Below are positions 12,942 through 24,860 of a DNA stretch of 64,000 nucleotides, one piece after another. The stretch spans positions 661,093 through 725,092 of the forward strand of contig JAJVDF010000135.1 of the NCBI GenBank assembly GCA_022410635.1, given 5' to 3'. This DNA is from Tretioscincus oriximinensis. Taxonomy: Eukaryota > Chordata > Lepidosauria > Squamata > Gymnophthalmidae. Each line of letters begins with the position of its first letter. The stretch's first letter is position 1. Position numbers and translations under genes: made by a program. Below the pieces are notes generated by a model, which saw only the letters and a program-made list of their open reading frames with translations, had not been told where the DNA came from and made no database searches.

Positions 12942-13015
12942 CTGCTCAAAACAATTAAGGGAACACTTTAACATACACTGTTATGTTAAAATGTTCCCTT
13001 AATTGTTTTGAGCAG
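12942..13015. mobile_element. Near-perfect palindromic mariner-type MITE
   Basis: A 74-bp hairpin flanked by TA on both sides. The left arm starts CTGCTCAAAACAATTAAGGG and the right arm is its reverse complement, with only a short central loop. TA flanks and these ends fit a Tc1/mariner miniature element with almost all internal sequence lost. Arm identity is far higher than in the other inverted repeats of the window. Confidence 0.8.
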
Positions 13016-13147
13016 TATGCATTAGATTTTTAATATAGGAGAATGCAGTAGGCTACAGAAGGTTGCCAGTTCCCTTCTGGTTCTGAAGCTTGTTGTGGAT
13101 AGCATTTCTGCAGAAGCCTGAAGATTATATCCTTAATAATCAATAGC

Positions 13148-13191
13148 GATGATGAGGATGATGAGGATGAGGATGAGGATGAGGATGATGT
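13148..13191. repeat. GATGAG/GATGAT microsatellite
   Basis: About 44 bp of GATGATGAGGATGAGGATGAG-type repeat units, alternating between trinucleotide and hexanucleotide periods. Confidence 0.92.
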
Positions 13192-13280
13192 CTTTCTCCA
13201 TCTATGAGGTTAGTGTCAATTATGCAGTTGGCACAAATAATTCAAATTAGATATAGTGGCAGTATCCTGCTCCATACAAG

Positions 13281-14300
13281 ATTTTTTTAATCATAATTTT
13301 TATTGATTTTCCAACAAAAAATAATTACATAATCAACACGAAAAAACAAAACATGTACAGAGATTTTCCACCATGATATAAAGTAGTGTAGATACCATAC
13401 TTAGATACATGAAATATAAACAATACAAAAACCAAATAGATAATAACTCCCCACCTAAACCCTCTCCCCTTCCCAGGAAGACTAGTAAAGAACTGAAGGG
13501 TTTTTTTTATATTAATAGTCTTTGATCCAAAATCATGGCAATGGTATGAGATACAACTTCACTTATTTGAGTCATAAGACCAAAGGCAATGATTTCCATG
13601 AAGTATCTAATAGCACACCCAGTGTACAGAGTCTTTTTTCTCTTAATACCTCATATAGAAGCATTTCAGTCATATATTCATACCTCATCTCAATAGTNCA
13701 TTTGGTTTTAGCCTTCCACCCCATACTAATACAAATTGGCCTGCCCAAATGGCCCTCCTCAAGATGTAAGTTTGATGGTACATACTTTGTATTCTATACA
13801 TTATTGTAATAGCTATATTTTTAGTTAGATTCACCCCTAACCTCCCTAAAAACTAAACCCCAAAATACTGAAACATGAACACATTNAAACCATGTATNTA
13901 TAAAATTACCTGACTCAGAACACCCGTGCTAACATAATGGAGATATATCACCCAAACAAGATAATTATGTCGGGGTACTATACCACTGCATTAGAATTTT
14001 GGTTTGAAGTTCCCTTATTTTGTTATAGTTTATTCTATTATTATCCTTTATCCAGGTTTCCCAGTCCCTCTGTGAAAAAAATCACATCATCTTTCCATTG
14101 CATTTTAAGAATGATCTCATTTTTATATTTTGATAATCAACAAATAAATTTTTCCTATGATGACTTTTTCCTTTTTTCTTCTTTTTTCTATTACTTCCTC
14201 TATATCTTGTATTGAATATCTCAAGGCCTCTTTTATTTCTGGGGCATTAATGAAAGAATGGACTGCCATTTCCGCCAGCCAGTTATGACAGTTGGGATTC
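13281..14300 (-). mobile_element. Possible L1-type LINE 3' sequence
   Basis: Begins with a T-rich stretch followed by TTTTTATTGATTTTCCAACA and a CA/A-rich segment, the look of a LINE poly(A) tail and 3' UTR read on the opposite strand. Between 13,500 and 14,300 are T-rich frames but no protein motif I can defend. The right boundary is arbitrary, and ordinary AT-rich DNA is an alternative. Confidence 0.35.
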
Positions 14301-16540
14301 AGAGATCTTATCTAATTCCCAAAAAAGAGTTTAAATGAAATACTAACTTTGCAAGGAAGCCATTCCATCTAAAAATCTTGAATTTCACTGACATTTATTG
14401 TAAGGGCAAACACTGCAAGAATCATAACATTATAGGGAAACTGTACACTCTAAGGCACATAAATATTAGAACATTGCTTAGGTTTCTAATCTTACTTCTT
14501 GTTTAGAAGCTGTTACCTTCAGCTGCCAACACAGTTAATTTGCTTTTCCCTCTATTGGTCACTTTGCAAATGTGATATTCTTTTGCAAAGTCAAATGTGC
14601 CTTACTTTAATTCCAGTGGCATGGCTCCAGGATGAAGGAGCCCACATAGCTTCAAAGGATTGCCATTTTCTTGTCTCAGATTAACTCAAACAGAGTGACA
14701 ACCATTCTACGCATCAAAACCAATGATGTTAACCTTGAAATCTGCATTATTATTTGGTCCCATTGGGAGCTGTAGAAGGAGGCTGTCCTGGACTGGTGAC
14801 AGCTCATCATTTGATTCTAATCATATATGAGTTAAGAAGACATCATTAAAACTACATTATGTTTAATTATGCCGGCAGCAACCACAGACAGTATGAGCAT
14901 CAGCCTAGTGCAGAATCCATAATTAGATAAAACCTAATCCATTAGATTCTTATTTGTTAAGAAAATGCATTTCATATATAAGTGTCAGCACTAAGCAATC
15001 CACAGGCATGAGCTTAGCCACATTTNCTAGCATATCCCTCATCCTTCCTTGTTCAGGATTTTTGCTCCTTTAAAAAAAACTCACTAAACAACATACATAA
15101 GAACTTTGATTTCTCTTTCTCTCTTTGTCAAAAATGGAACAAGATTGATGGTATTACTTAGGTTTCTTTAATTATGCAAGGCTGTTAAGCTGCTGTTGTT
15201 GACCATGTTTAGTGTAGCGATGCCTTAAGCACTTAGAATGAAAAGCGATACTTTATAAAGAGGACATTTTATACAAAGAAGTAAACCAAGAGTGACTAAA
15301 TAGCTTCACTCAGTAAGCTGCATGACAATATCTTTGAGGGGCAAAAACAAATTCTGTGTTGTGCCTTTATGGCAGGTTGTGATCAGAAACACTTAAGAGT
15401 ATTTTCTAAACAAATTTGAGGCTGATGGGACAGACATAATAGGCCAAATACCTACTATATTTACTGCTCATTAAACCTTTGAATCTATGCTCCTTTTCCA
15501 GCTAGAAATAATCACTTCAAGGTGACTCATTTAGGATGTTACACAAGTTTCTATAGACAAGCCCAACCTGGAAATGTCTGCATTGTTTAGATGACCAGTC
15601 AAAGCCATAAAAACCCACAGATAAGAAGTTGGTGAGCAGCAAGTTCTCATTGTTAGGGAAAGCAAAGATGAGGAAGCAAAATAAAAAATATTTTAGGCAC
15701 TTATTTTGAAAACTGTATGACATACTTTTAAACTACATCTTCAGTTGAGGGTATNATCAGTAAAGGGAATGTTTTTTAAAAAAATATTCTGTCTGATTGC
15801 ATTTCTGGTGCAAGACCAGTGCCATTCTTACTACCCCATCATGCCTCTATAGATGCTGAGATGCTAATTCAATGGCAGAATGAAATAAAGGGTTATGAGA
15901 TTTTTCCAGGGAAATCATCACCCTTAACATTATTNAAACCCAAATAATGAAGAGGTGTCAATTCCTAGCTTCAAAGACAGGGTATTAGTTGCCAGTATTT
16001 AGAGCCATAGGAAAAAGTGGGTGACTAACTAAGATTTTAGAATGTGTTTTGGAGTATATTATTAGCTGGGTTACCACAATCGTATGCATACCTGTCAAAT
16101 TCCACTGCTTGTCTGTTTCTTTCAGAATACACCAAGCCCAGAATACACCCATTTCACTAAGTGATGGGTTGTCCTGTTTAATCCCTGTCTTTCCGTCTCC
16201 AATATTTTTGTTTATTTAGATTTATTTATTCAAAACAACAGAAAAATAGTATTAACCAGATACAAAAAAGCAATACAAAGATTCCCATGTATATAATGGT
16301 CCCAAGGTTTCAGTATTTTTATACATTCTTACTTATCTGCTTTATTGTTGGTATATTTTCTATCATTTTTTTCTCAATGACTTCTGAAGCAACAGCCATG
16401 TGTTTTCACTTACTTCATTTAGTATCTTCTTTTCTTGTTTATGTTTTGCCCCAAATATATAGTCTTCTATTAATATCCCTGAGAGTTTCTGGTCCATTTT
16501 TTTAGTGTGACATTATTAGCAAATTAAACGTGCTTATATA
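14301..16540. other. No gene seen; possible regulatory-textured segment
   Basis: No exon or RNA gene was supported. 14,740-15,010 has mixed composition with TTTAATTATG, ATAATTAGAT and TTAGATTC motifs, treated as a finding. Around 16,205-16,280 a T-rich then A-rich passage may be another L1-type tail. Confidence 0.4.
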
Positions 16541-16822
16541 GGCACAGATAGCTCAGTCGCAAAGGAATCCGTCTCATCTGGGAGATCGGGTTTTGAAGCC
16601 CTGTGTCGGACATGGAGAGGGGTGAGCTAGGCTGTAGCTCTAGCCAACCCAGATATTCGAAAGCATGAATTGCAAGAAATTGCAACTAACTGCAAGTACA
16701 TGGGGACCAGCACATATCTGGTGGGCAAGATAGAATGTAAGCCTTCAGGCAAAAAATACCCTTGTAAGTTGCTTTGAGTCCCTTTGAAAGGTGAGAAAAA
16801 GCGGGGTATAAGAACCCAGTTA
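16541..16822 (+). mobile_element. tRNA-Lys-like SINE, copy 1
   Basis: The 5' part reads as a decayed tRNA: GATAGCTCAGTCG is an A-box region and GGGTTTTGAAGCCC a B-box region, with most resemblance to tRNA-Lys. A unique body follows (AATTGCAAGAAATTGCAACT) and a tail with TTTGAGTCCCTTTGAAAGG and GGGGTATAAGAACC. Copies 2 and 3 at 26,082 and 32,568 share head, body and tail. The tail resembles the L2-type LINE end at 24,111, suggesting LINE-dependent mobilisation. A LINE fragment begins directly at its 3' end. Confidence 0.85.
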
Positions 16823-16823
16823 G

Positions 16824-17078
16824 AACATAAGAACATAAGAAGAGCCATACTGGATCAGGCCACAGCCCATCGAGTCCAGCATTCTGTGTCACACAGAGGC
16901 CCACCAGATGCACCTGGGCAGTCCAAACAGAGNAAAGCAAAATATGCTGCTCCTGTTCGTGACTCCCTGCAAATGGTATTTCAAGAGTCCTGCCTGTTGC
17001 TCCATCCCGGAGGCTACATCCAGACAACTATCTTAGTATCCATTTATACCCTTAGNGTCCATAAACCTGTCTAGGTTT
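16824..17078 (-). mobile_element. CR1/L3-like LINE 3' UTR, truncated
   Basis: Starts with AGAACATAAGAACATAAGAA, the complement of the LINE tail, directly after the SINE tail. It continues through the 3' UTR shared with the copies at 18,778 and 25,024 and stops near CATAAACCTGTCTAG, before most of the coding tail. The SINE 3' end is the probable insertion site. Confidence 0.78.
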
Positions 17079-17365
17079 ATATCATGAACTTGCCAGAATC
17101 TTGCCTTTAATATTATGATTTTCACCTACAAACAGTAATAAAAGTGCTAATTCTGGTATTAGTAATAGTTTGGTGTCTATTATCTTTCCTATTTCTTTTT
17201 TGGATTTATTCCAAAACATTTTGACTTTCTAAACACCACATATCACTTCCAAAGTNTTTCAGCTTTCCATTGTTCTTATGGCCTTCACCACTTTTCAAGA
17301 TACAATTGGGTGCACTTAATGCTTTAACATAGCATTCATGTCCTACTTGGCATACCCAATGGAGT
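17079..17365. other. AT-rich stretch, possible LINE-derived DNA
   Basis: Contains CCAAAACATTTTGACTTTCT and ACACCACATATCACTTCC, which look like minus-strand LINE 3' sequence, but I cannot confirm this without a repeat library. No gene. Confidence 0.3.
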
Positions 17366-17486
17366 ATCAATCAATCAATAAGTCAATCAATTATACTTTA
17401 TTGTTGGAGCCATTGTCATAACAAGAAAACATCATTAACATCACTAACATTAAAAGCACAATAAGAATAGCTACACATTCAGACAT
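17366..17486 (-). mobile_element. Non-LTR retrotransposon 3' UTR with ATTG-type tail
   Basis: The plus strand has AATCAATCAATAAGTCAATC at 17,366-17,390, the complement of a simple TTGA-type tail, followed by the 3' UTR of the LINE whose coding end is at 17,487-17,702. Microsatellite tails of this sort mark the 3' ends of several non-LTR families. Confidence 0.6.
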
Positions 17487-17702
17487 TCAAGATAATTCAC
17501 CTGAGTTGGCTCTTTCTAATTTGAGTGCTGCCCTGATGTAGCAAGCTACCTGGAAACTAACATCAGGAAAGACATCAGCAAATAGAAAATAAATTAAATC
17601 CTCCTCTGGGCCACAATAACTNCTTATAATTCTACCAAGGAGACTAGACCTGATGGAGTTAAAGAGAGGGCAGTGTAGTATGAAATGTACAATGTCCTCA
17701 AC
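17487..17702 (-). pseudogene. Non-LTR retrotransposon ORF2 C-terminus, relic
   Basis: An open minus-strand frame of about 71 codons ending in TGA, with no start codon. Near its beginning it reads DIVHFILHCPLF, a His-x3-His-Cys-Pro pattern of the kind found in the C-terminal zinc-knuckle-like region of several LINE reverse-transcriptase proteins. Acidic and hydrophobic residues then run to the stop. A stop lies immediately upstream in the same frame and one N falls inside. It is the dead tail of a LINE polyprotein; I cannot assign the clade. Confidence 0.65.
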
Positions 17703-18775
17703 TCAAGGGAGTATTTTTAACCAATTATCCCAAGTTTTCTGATCATCTCCTCTGCGATTACTAATGTCACTAACTCTCTGGAAAGAGCATTGCCAAAATC
17801 TCTCTAGATATCATCTTTCCTTTTTTAATTTCTTCACTCTTTAAAATAAAGCATATCTGTTTTACCAGGTAAAAGTGAATGCTGGCTCAGCAGATGCCCC
17901 AACAACATTGTAACACAGTAAAGACAGTGGCTTGGAGCAGAGAAAGAGTGGCTGTAACAACACAGTCGTTCTCTAATCCACATTAAAGAGCAGAAAAAAA
18001 CATTTTAATGGTCTTTAATATAAATCAGTGGTGGATTGATGGGAACAATAATCTCTGATGCTACCATCTTTAAGACACAGGTAGCTACTGTGTATTTCAG
18101 TACTACATTTCTCTACACTATTATATAATGATTGGGTATACAAGCCAGGTTTGGAGAGCTGTTTCACNAAGGAACTGAACTGTTCCTCCCATCAGTTTCT
18201 GCTGGTCATTTTCCAGACTAGCTCGGATTATCTGCATCTTGGGCACAGGGACTTCTATGGTCCTTCTCTAGCAGCAACAGAAATGTGAACTTTCTAGGTC
18301 TTTTTATTCTCACCTTGCACACACATCCTATGTCTCACCATAGTCTACACTGAATGACAGTGGACAGAGGTTTGAGATACAAAAATACTTCTCCAGACTA
18401 TACCCTGATGCTGTGGCACCTTGTTCAAACAGTTTTGCATCTTATAACACATTTAGCATTAGTATTTTAAAAGATGTAATGACAATGATCAGTGCTGTCT
18501 TATTCATAGGAGCTAAACATCACCCACGCATATTAAGTGGGTGGAATATTATTAATCTTCCACCAAGCCTGAAGTGCCAGACAGCTACAGAAATTCCAAA
18601 GTAAGATTTATTCTATCCTATGCTTTTATCTATAAAAAAGAATTTACATGCAACTTAACTGGCATTCTTCAATTGTTGTGTATTTCANAGCTGAACAACA
18701 AGGTAAAATTCAGCAAGGAAAGCACCACCTGTCATGCAGATGAAATGATGGAGAAAGAATGAAATGAATGCATGA
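17703..18775. other. No gene or repeat recognised
   Basis: Short frames only. The first 60 bases may be more of the LINE relic in another frame. Nothing else was recognised. Confidence 0.4.
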
Positions 18776-18777
18776 GG

Positions 18778-19240
18778 CATAAGAACATAAGAAGAACCAT
18801 AGTGGATCGAGCCAGAGCCCATCAAGTCCAGCATTCTGTGTCACACAGAGGCCCACCAGATGCACCTGGGCTGTCCGAAAAGAGGAAAGCAAAATATGCA
18901 CCTGTTCATGACTCCCTGCAAATGGCATTTCGGGAGTCCTGCCTGTTGCTCCACCCCGGAGGCAACATCCAGACATCCATCCTAGTACCCATATTTACCC
19001 TTGGTATCCATGAACCTGTCTAGTCCTGTCTTGAAACTATCCAAGCTGTTAGCTACCACTACCTCTTCAGGAAGTAAATTCCACAGGCCGATGACCCTCT
19101 GGGTGAAAAAATACTTTCCTTTGTCTGTTTTGTTTCTACCCAACAGTTTTAAGGAGTGCCCTCTGGTCCTTGTGTTGTGTGATAGAGAAAACATTTTCTC
19201 TATTCACCCTTTCCATCCCATGCATGATTTTATACAGGCC
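18778..19240 (-). mobile_element. CR1/L3-like LINE 3' end, best copy
   Basis: The left edge carries the complement of the TTATGTTC tail (CATAAGAACATAAGAAGAAC). The 3' UTR occupies about 18,790-18,980 and the coding tail 18,982-19,194. It is the best-preserved of the copies and was used to recognise the others. Truncated at the 5' side, as is usual for LINE insertions. Confidence 0.8.
18982..19194 (-). pseudogene. LINE ORF2 C-terminal fragment (CR1/L2 superfamily)
   Basis: A 70-codon open frame whose protein includes NTRTRGHSLKLL, KYFFTQRVIGLWNLLPEE and SLDSFKTGLDRF. This order (a TRGH-K-L box, then a YFF-RV-WN-LP box, then a SFK-LD box) is the hallmark of the extreme C-terminus of CR1/L2-superfamily LINE proteins, downstream of the reverse transcriptase. 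The initiating Met is an internal residue. With no reverse-transcriptase or endonuclease domain attached, the copy is inert. Confidence 0.85.
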
Positions 19241-19650
19241 TCAAGGGAAGGATTACAAGCCCTTTTTAAACTTCCTTTGCATCATCAAAGAAAGAGGCAA
19301 TTGATTGGATACTTGTTCCTGGGCTTGTGGAGTCCCTCCTTTCATCTTCCAGTGATTTTCCTACCATTTGCATGGTTGCTATGGAAATCCTCTGTAGACA
19401 GGAAAAGAACGAATTGGAATTCCAAAAGGAATTATTGTTGCTACTTTGTAGGTGAAGGAAAAAAGTTGCTGTTTAAAACGTGGATTGAGTTTAAACNCAG
19501 GGACTTCTGATAATGCTATAATCTTCAGCCCACATTTAAAATGGAAAAACAAATCTAGTCTGTATGAAGATACTTATCTGAAATTGCTTTTTAAAGTCCT
19601 GCTTTATTTTACTCCAGAAAAAATTGAACTCCAACCATCTTCTTCATTAG
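19241..19650. other. No gene or repeat recognised
   Basis: Between the LINE end and the direct repeats. A long-looking plus-strand frame (19,001-19,510) begins antisense to the LINE and continues into this DNA; it has no support as a gene. Confidence 0.4.
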
Positions 19651-19814
19651 CTAGTGTGTGTGTCTCCCATTTTTAAAGTGCATTAAAACTGCAGTAAGCA
19701 CTAATCCGGCCTTTACAAAAGTCCAGCACAAAACCATACCTTCCCTTGCTAGTATGTGTGTCTCCCAGTTTGAAAGTGCATTGGAATTGCAATAAGCCCT
19801 GATCAGGCCTTTAA
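19651..19814. repeat. Two diverged direct repeats, period 97 bp
   Basis: The block from 19,651 (GCTAGTGTGTGTGTCTCCCA) recurs from 19,748 (GCTAGTATGTGTGTCTCCCA) and stays similar through AAGTGCATT, a GCA/CAATAAGC core and GGCCTTTA. A further pair, TTACCTAATTTATAGGTTT near 19,850 and TTACCTAATTTATGGGTTT near 19,908, follows. Old local duplications. Confidence 0.8.
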
Positions 19815-21679
19815 AACCTTTTTGTTCTTATAAACATTCTTTTACCTAATTTATAGGTTTTCCGTTGTGTAGATTGGGTCCCAGGTGTAGTTCCTGACAG
19901 AATTCTGTTACCTAATTTATGGGTTTCACTTGTATTTCTGCTTGCTTTTCTACTCCATTTTTTCAGTATGGAAAATGCTTATTATAAAGCTTTGATGTAA
20001 ATGTGTTCAGCCAGAAGGCCGGATCCAACATACAAGTTCATGCAGGACCAACTTGTAATATGTTTTGGAGTACCGGAAAATGGATTTCAGTTGTATAGGG
20101 TTTCCACACAAAATCAGGAAAATATGCTTATACATACAATAGGTGTGAAAAGGTTTCCTGCTTTTTTTACTAAGGAAAAGGATAAAGGGAGGTGGGAAGA
20201 AACACAACAGTGACATAATAGCATGAGCCAAACTTCTCCTCATATAGCTGGAACCCACTGCGTAGCCATGTAGTAACAGGCTTTTTCCACCAGTAAATAA
20301 AATAAGTAGTGAAGTATACTAATTCAAACTTGGTTTGCTATGTTTTGTTTGCTCTACATGCACACTGAATTCTTTCGGTGGAGGGGAGAGAGGAACACTT
20401 CAAACAAAACCGGAACACTATTGTGTCATTGATCAGTATGTGCCATGCAAAACTAAGATAAAACAGAGCCAACATCTTCCATCCACCAATTTTACTGTTC
20501 CATTCCAACTTTTTTCAAAATGCCACCAGCACAGATCATCAAAAAAATGGCAATTCAAATGTTTTCAACCATGACTTACTGGTAATGGAACCTCTGATAA
20601 GTCCCTAAGAAGCTCCTCTGGCATCTACCTTATTATTTTCTAAGCATCAGGTTAAAATGTCTTTACTCATCCAGATAAATCTCTTGTAACATTAAAACAT
20701 GATTTCTTTCATCCCATTAGAACACTTGAACGATTGTTATGGACTCTAAAAAGATAATGTGTTTGTATGATTTTATAAAACTATTTCACTGTGATTCTGA
20801 ATTATTTTCTGCTTAGTCTAGTAATACATTCAATGTAGGGCAGAAAAAATATATTCAAAGGAAATTGAAACATAATTGATGCCATTAAAAGTACATAAAC
20901 CATTAAAGATTCATGTTCCAAATCTACTGCATAACTTTATAATTTGGATGATTACTAGTCTATAGAAAAATTATTACAAAAGGTTCAGCTCTAGATTGTT
21001 AAAAAGCTTTCCATTTCATCAAAAATAGCATAACTGTTTTTAACCATGGGCACATCTTATTAGATAAAGTAGATTCTTTCTCTACTCCCCTTTTTCTCAA
21101 TTTCGGGAATATTTTAAGACTTTCTAAACAATTTTTCTCATTGGCTTTAAGTATTTGCCTTTACAGTTTTCATATAAAATTGTTCATCTCTTGGTTGGTG
21201 ACACTATAATTCTTTTCTTTGAAGATACAATCAATTTACTGGCCTAGCAATTTAAGGATCTCTCTGTGAAGTTTGTAGAAATTCTGTTCAGTAATGCCAG
21301 GATGTCATATTGAAAGCACAGAAATATAAAGGTCAAGTTCTGTTTAAGACACAAATCAAACATTCCTGATAGTAAGGTTGATGAAAGAAGAATCACAAGG
21401 GTTAGATCAGATTGGTGATCTCTCCTCAAGGCCAAAAAACATGGGAATCATTTTTCTTTGCAAACTTTGTCTAGTACTCAACATCTGGCTGATCCTTCTG
21501 TCAGATTAAAGAACATTCTGAAAAATAGTAACTATATCTAAAATATCTATCTCAATAAACTGATTACTTTCATTATTACTACATATACTCAAATATAGAG
21601 AGATAAACAGGGAGAACTACTGTTCTGAATTTACGTATATTTTAATCCTGATGCTGAATGTATATTTGAATTCTTTCTA
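19815..21679. other. No gene or repeat recognised
   Basis: Apart from the second direct-repeat pair near 19,850-19,930, this is AT-rich DNA with short frames on both strands. Confidence 0.4.
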
Positions 21680-21810
21680 CTGCTGTTGTTAAGTCATTTC
21701 ATCATATCCAGTTCTTGATGATCCCTTGGACCATATCACATAAGACCCCCATGCCATCCACTATCTCCTGAAATCTGCCCAAACTTATANTTGCCCCCAG
21801 AACACTATCT
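21680..21810 (-). mobile_element. BovB/RTE-related LINE or SINE 3' end
   Basis: On the plus strand, GTTGTTAAGTCATTTCATCA, GATCCCTTGGACCATATCAC and CCATCCACTATCTCCTGAA reproduce the complement of a BovB 3' end. The same end in the other orientation is at 63,235-63,610, where the protein tail is visible. Sauria SINEs carry a BovB-derived tail, so this short copy could be either. Confidence 0.65.
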
Positions 21811-24110
21811 TACCTATAGTTTCATTATAAGGTTAGTAACTCCAGCAAAGCATACAGACAGATATTTTTATGATGTGTTTACAGTGATTATCAAGCATAT
21901 TTTCTGAAATTTTCACAACTTTGTCTGACAACCTCTTTTTAAAAAATATACTAGAGAGTTCCATCCTGGACTATAGAGGCCTACATGGCCAGGTGTTCCA
22001 CAGGGGCCCATTTCACTGCCATGGTCTCGCATATACAAAGCCACTCTACTCCACAACAGCCACAAACTTTGAAACCAATGTGAGGGTAAGTGTGAAACAA
22101 GCCATCCCAATGAAGACAGCCTTGTTCCCTTCCAGGAGCAATCAATTCTAGACTGTATCCACACAGCAGTTTTTTTATTTCGGATTTTCTTGATAATCTG
22201 GTTAATCAGGTTTCAGGCTTTAAAGCACTGTGTATAAACCTTTACAGTTTATTCTGGATTTTGTCATTTTGACAGTTTTTGGCAAATGAGATTTTCCATG
22301 CTCATGACACTCTCTCCTGGCAACCATTTTGTTTGCTGGTTGTTGAGGAAGTGCAGTAATCCCTCCTCCGAAATGCTATTGGTTAGTCTGTTGTCAGCAT
22401 CAGGCTTCAGATACACTCCTTCTGTGGGGCATGGGAAGGTTTATGGGAGTGTAAACATTAACATTCTTGTGTTTTCTCATTAAAAATTATCAACAAAGCA
22501 TACACTTTCCGATTTAACTCTATAACCTGATTTGATAGCTGGCTTTCCCAGTTTNTTGATAATTGGCTTTAAAACCTGCATTCTGCCAGTTTTATCTAGT
22601 AGGCTAGTGAGGCAAATGCAATAGAAATTCAACTTTAAATTGGATGCAGCCCTACTTTGGACAGATTGCTTATTCCCGATGAAAGTATTCTGCTCTGTTG
22701 GCAGATTCACCCTTCATCATTTTGATTTGTTTTCTTGATAGGCTTGAAACAAATAAGTTAAATCCACCTGCTCATCTACAGTTTTTCACTGTTAGTTATG
22801 GAGGATAGCCAGGTGTACATTATAATCACTTTAAGATAATATGTTATGAAGCTTAAATAAAACTAAAAATCACCTAAAGGTGATATCTTTCTTTTCTAAT
22901 ACAGCAATGGTAAAGCACTTGCAATAATTGTTCTTCTAGCCATAAATTGACTTTATACATTTAGATTCAATTAATTTCTCTGTGTTAAATGAACTGGCTC
23001 CTATTGCTTTCAGCAATAAAAATCTTGTTAATTGAAAACATTTGCTTTATCTGCTTGGGGAAGGCTGGACAAAAGTGGAGCAGTGCAGTGTTGTTTGCAG
23101 CTAGAGGCTCATACAATAGCAGAGTCAAGACATGTGAAAGAAGGGGCAAGGCTAAAATGCTATCTGGGGAGGACTGTGCATTCCACCAATTCACAAAGGA
23201 GCATCAAAACTGTCTGAACCATGGCAGATTGAATTCCAGCGGAGATCAAGCCTTGTGGTTCCAATTTAAAAACTCTGAATGTGAAATACTTCATGCTTAT
23301 ACAGACTGGCATGACAGAAGTGTTCAGCTGTATGCAGATATGCTAGTGCAAACAGAGACAGCGTAAGTACTTCAAATGAGGTCACTGAGATATACAGAGA
23401 AAATCAGGAGTTTAGTGAGTGGTAGCAACACACAGGGCATCCCAAAAATCTGTGCCACAATCACCCATCCAACACTTCCCATACATACTGCAGCAAACAT
23501 TGGGTGTCTCCTTCCAAGTCCTACTTACCTGCCATGATGCAAATCATAGCCTTAATTGTGGCTTTGAAAGTGCTGGGAGCAGCTCATCAAGGCAGAGCTG
23601 ACATGACAGAGAAGCAGAGATTTTTTTTGTTCCTGGTCCTAGCAAAGCCAAAATTAACATTTATAAAGTGTCGTTCACACAATGGGTGAACAGAAGAGCC
23701 CATTTTGTGCCTTTCCCAATTTTGCACCAAGGGCAAAAATCCTGTTTGCCATCTCTTCACTCTGCCTGTGAAAAAAACATGGTAGCTCACTAGGTTCACA
23801 GAAACCAAGGAAAACCTCTGTGATGAGGCCATTGAAAGCTCTGTATATACAGTATACTTTGTGACCCCAAACCACTTCCTACCAAGTATAAGGACAACTG
23901 AGAAACAGGCAGGCAGGAACAGGAGACAGAAAGAGTTGTATTTTCACTGAGCCTTATTCTGGGCAACATCTTGGGATAGGACTTGGCCACCTGCATGCCA
24001 GTGTAGACTATTGTAGACCCTTTTGGAGGGGTCTATGGGTGCGTGCACATGACATTTACTTACCTGATTCTTTTTCCAATGTTCCAACATTTTCACTGCC
24101 CAGTCATGAN
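21811..24110. other. No gene seen
   Basis: A 125-codon plus-strand frame at 22,989-23,366 ends just before GTAAGT, but the protein has no recognisable motif and I do not call it an exon. No repeat family was named here. Confidence 0.4.
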
Positions 24111-24169
24111 CAGTTTGAGTCCCTTTGGGTGAGAAAAGTGGATATAAAAACCTAGCTCTTCTTCTTCTA
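24111..24169 (+). mobile_element. L2-type LINE or SINE tail fragment
   Basis: CAGTTTGAGTCCCTTTGGG, GAGAAAAGTGGATATAAAAA, then a short TTC run. This matches the tail of the three tRNA-Lys-like SINEs, without their heads. Confidence 0.65.
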
Positions 24170-24860
24170 TATATTCTAGGTTATGGTTCCCACATAAAAT
24201 CCAGAATAGAACATTGGATCTTTAACAGCTGTAGGGAAATCCCTTTTCAAACCCATTAAAAGGCTATATTTTTATCCCAAATTTTATCTGAATACTCTGT
24301 TCTAAATTAAGATTTCTGGGCTTGGGGAATCAGTTCATTAAAAGTATGCAAGGTGGTTGCAAAGTTACAGAAGCCTCAATGAGGCTCTTACTAGTAGGAG
24401 ACGTGTCGCAAGATGTCAAAGACAATGAAGAAATACTCTTTGGTGTCTTGAAAGACTTTATCCTGCAAGTTAAGCATTGGACATCGGTGCTAGTATGTTC
24501 TGGGGGTTCCAGTCTTCTAATACAACTACAAGGCCTTAAATGGTATAGAGTATATTATATGTGTTAAGGTTTGCTGGAGTCCTTTGTGGACAGCATGATC
24601 AATAGGTAGCAGTCTCAATCCAGTCACTGTTATGTTAATAATTTTATGTTTGATAGCTGATAATTTATACAGCTACATTTATTATATTTGATATTGTATT
24701 GTTACTGTTTGCTGTTCTTCCTGTTTCTTGTTTGTGAATGTTCTTGTTTAAGAATCCATTTTATATAGACTTAGGCTGCATATACACATCACTTTCACTA
24801 CTATAGTGGAATATTCCACAATATTCCACAATAAAGCATTCTATGGTCTGGTTTATAAGT
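24170..24860. other. No gene or repeat recognised
   Basis: AT-rich. A small ATATTCCACAATATTCCACA duplication at about 24,810-24,830 is the only structure noticed. Confidence 0.4.

Noticed and set aside
16541..16612. Possible tRNA-Lys gene
   Set aside because: The cloverleaf does not pair, and the same head occurs with the same body and tail in two other places, so it is a SINE head.
19001..19510. 169-codon plus-strand open frame
   Set aside because: Begins antisense to a LINE coding tail; the rest has no motif.
22989..23366. 125-codon frame ending next to GTAAGT, possible exon
   Set aside because: No recognisable protein motif, no convincing acceptor site or neighbouring exon; a GTAAGT is common by chance.
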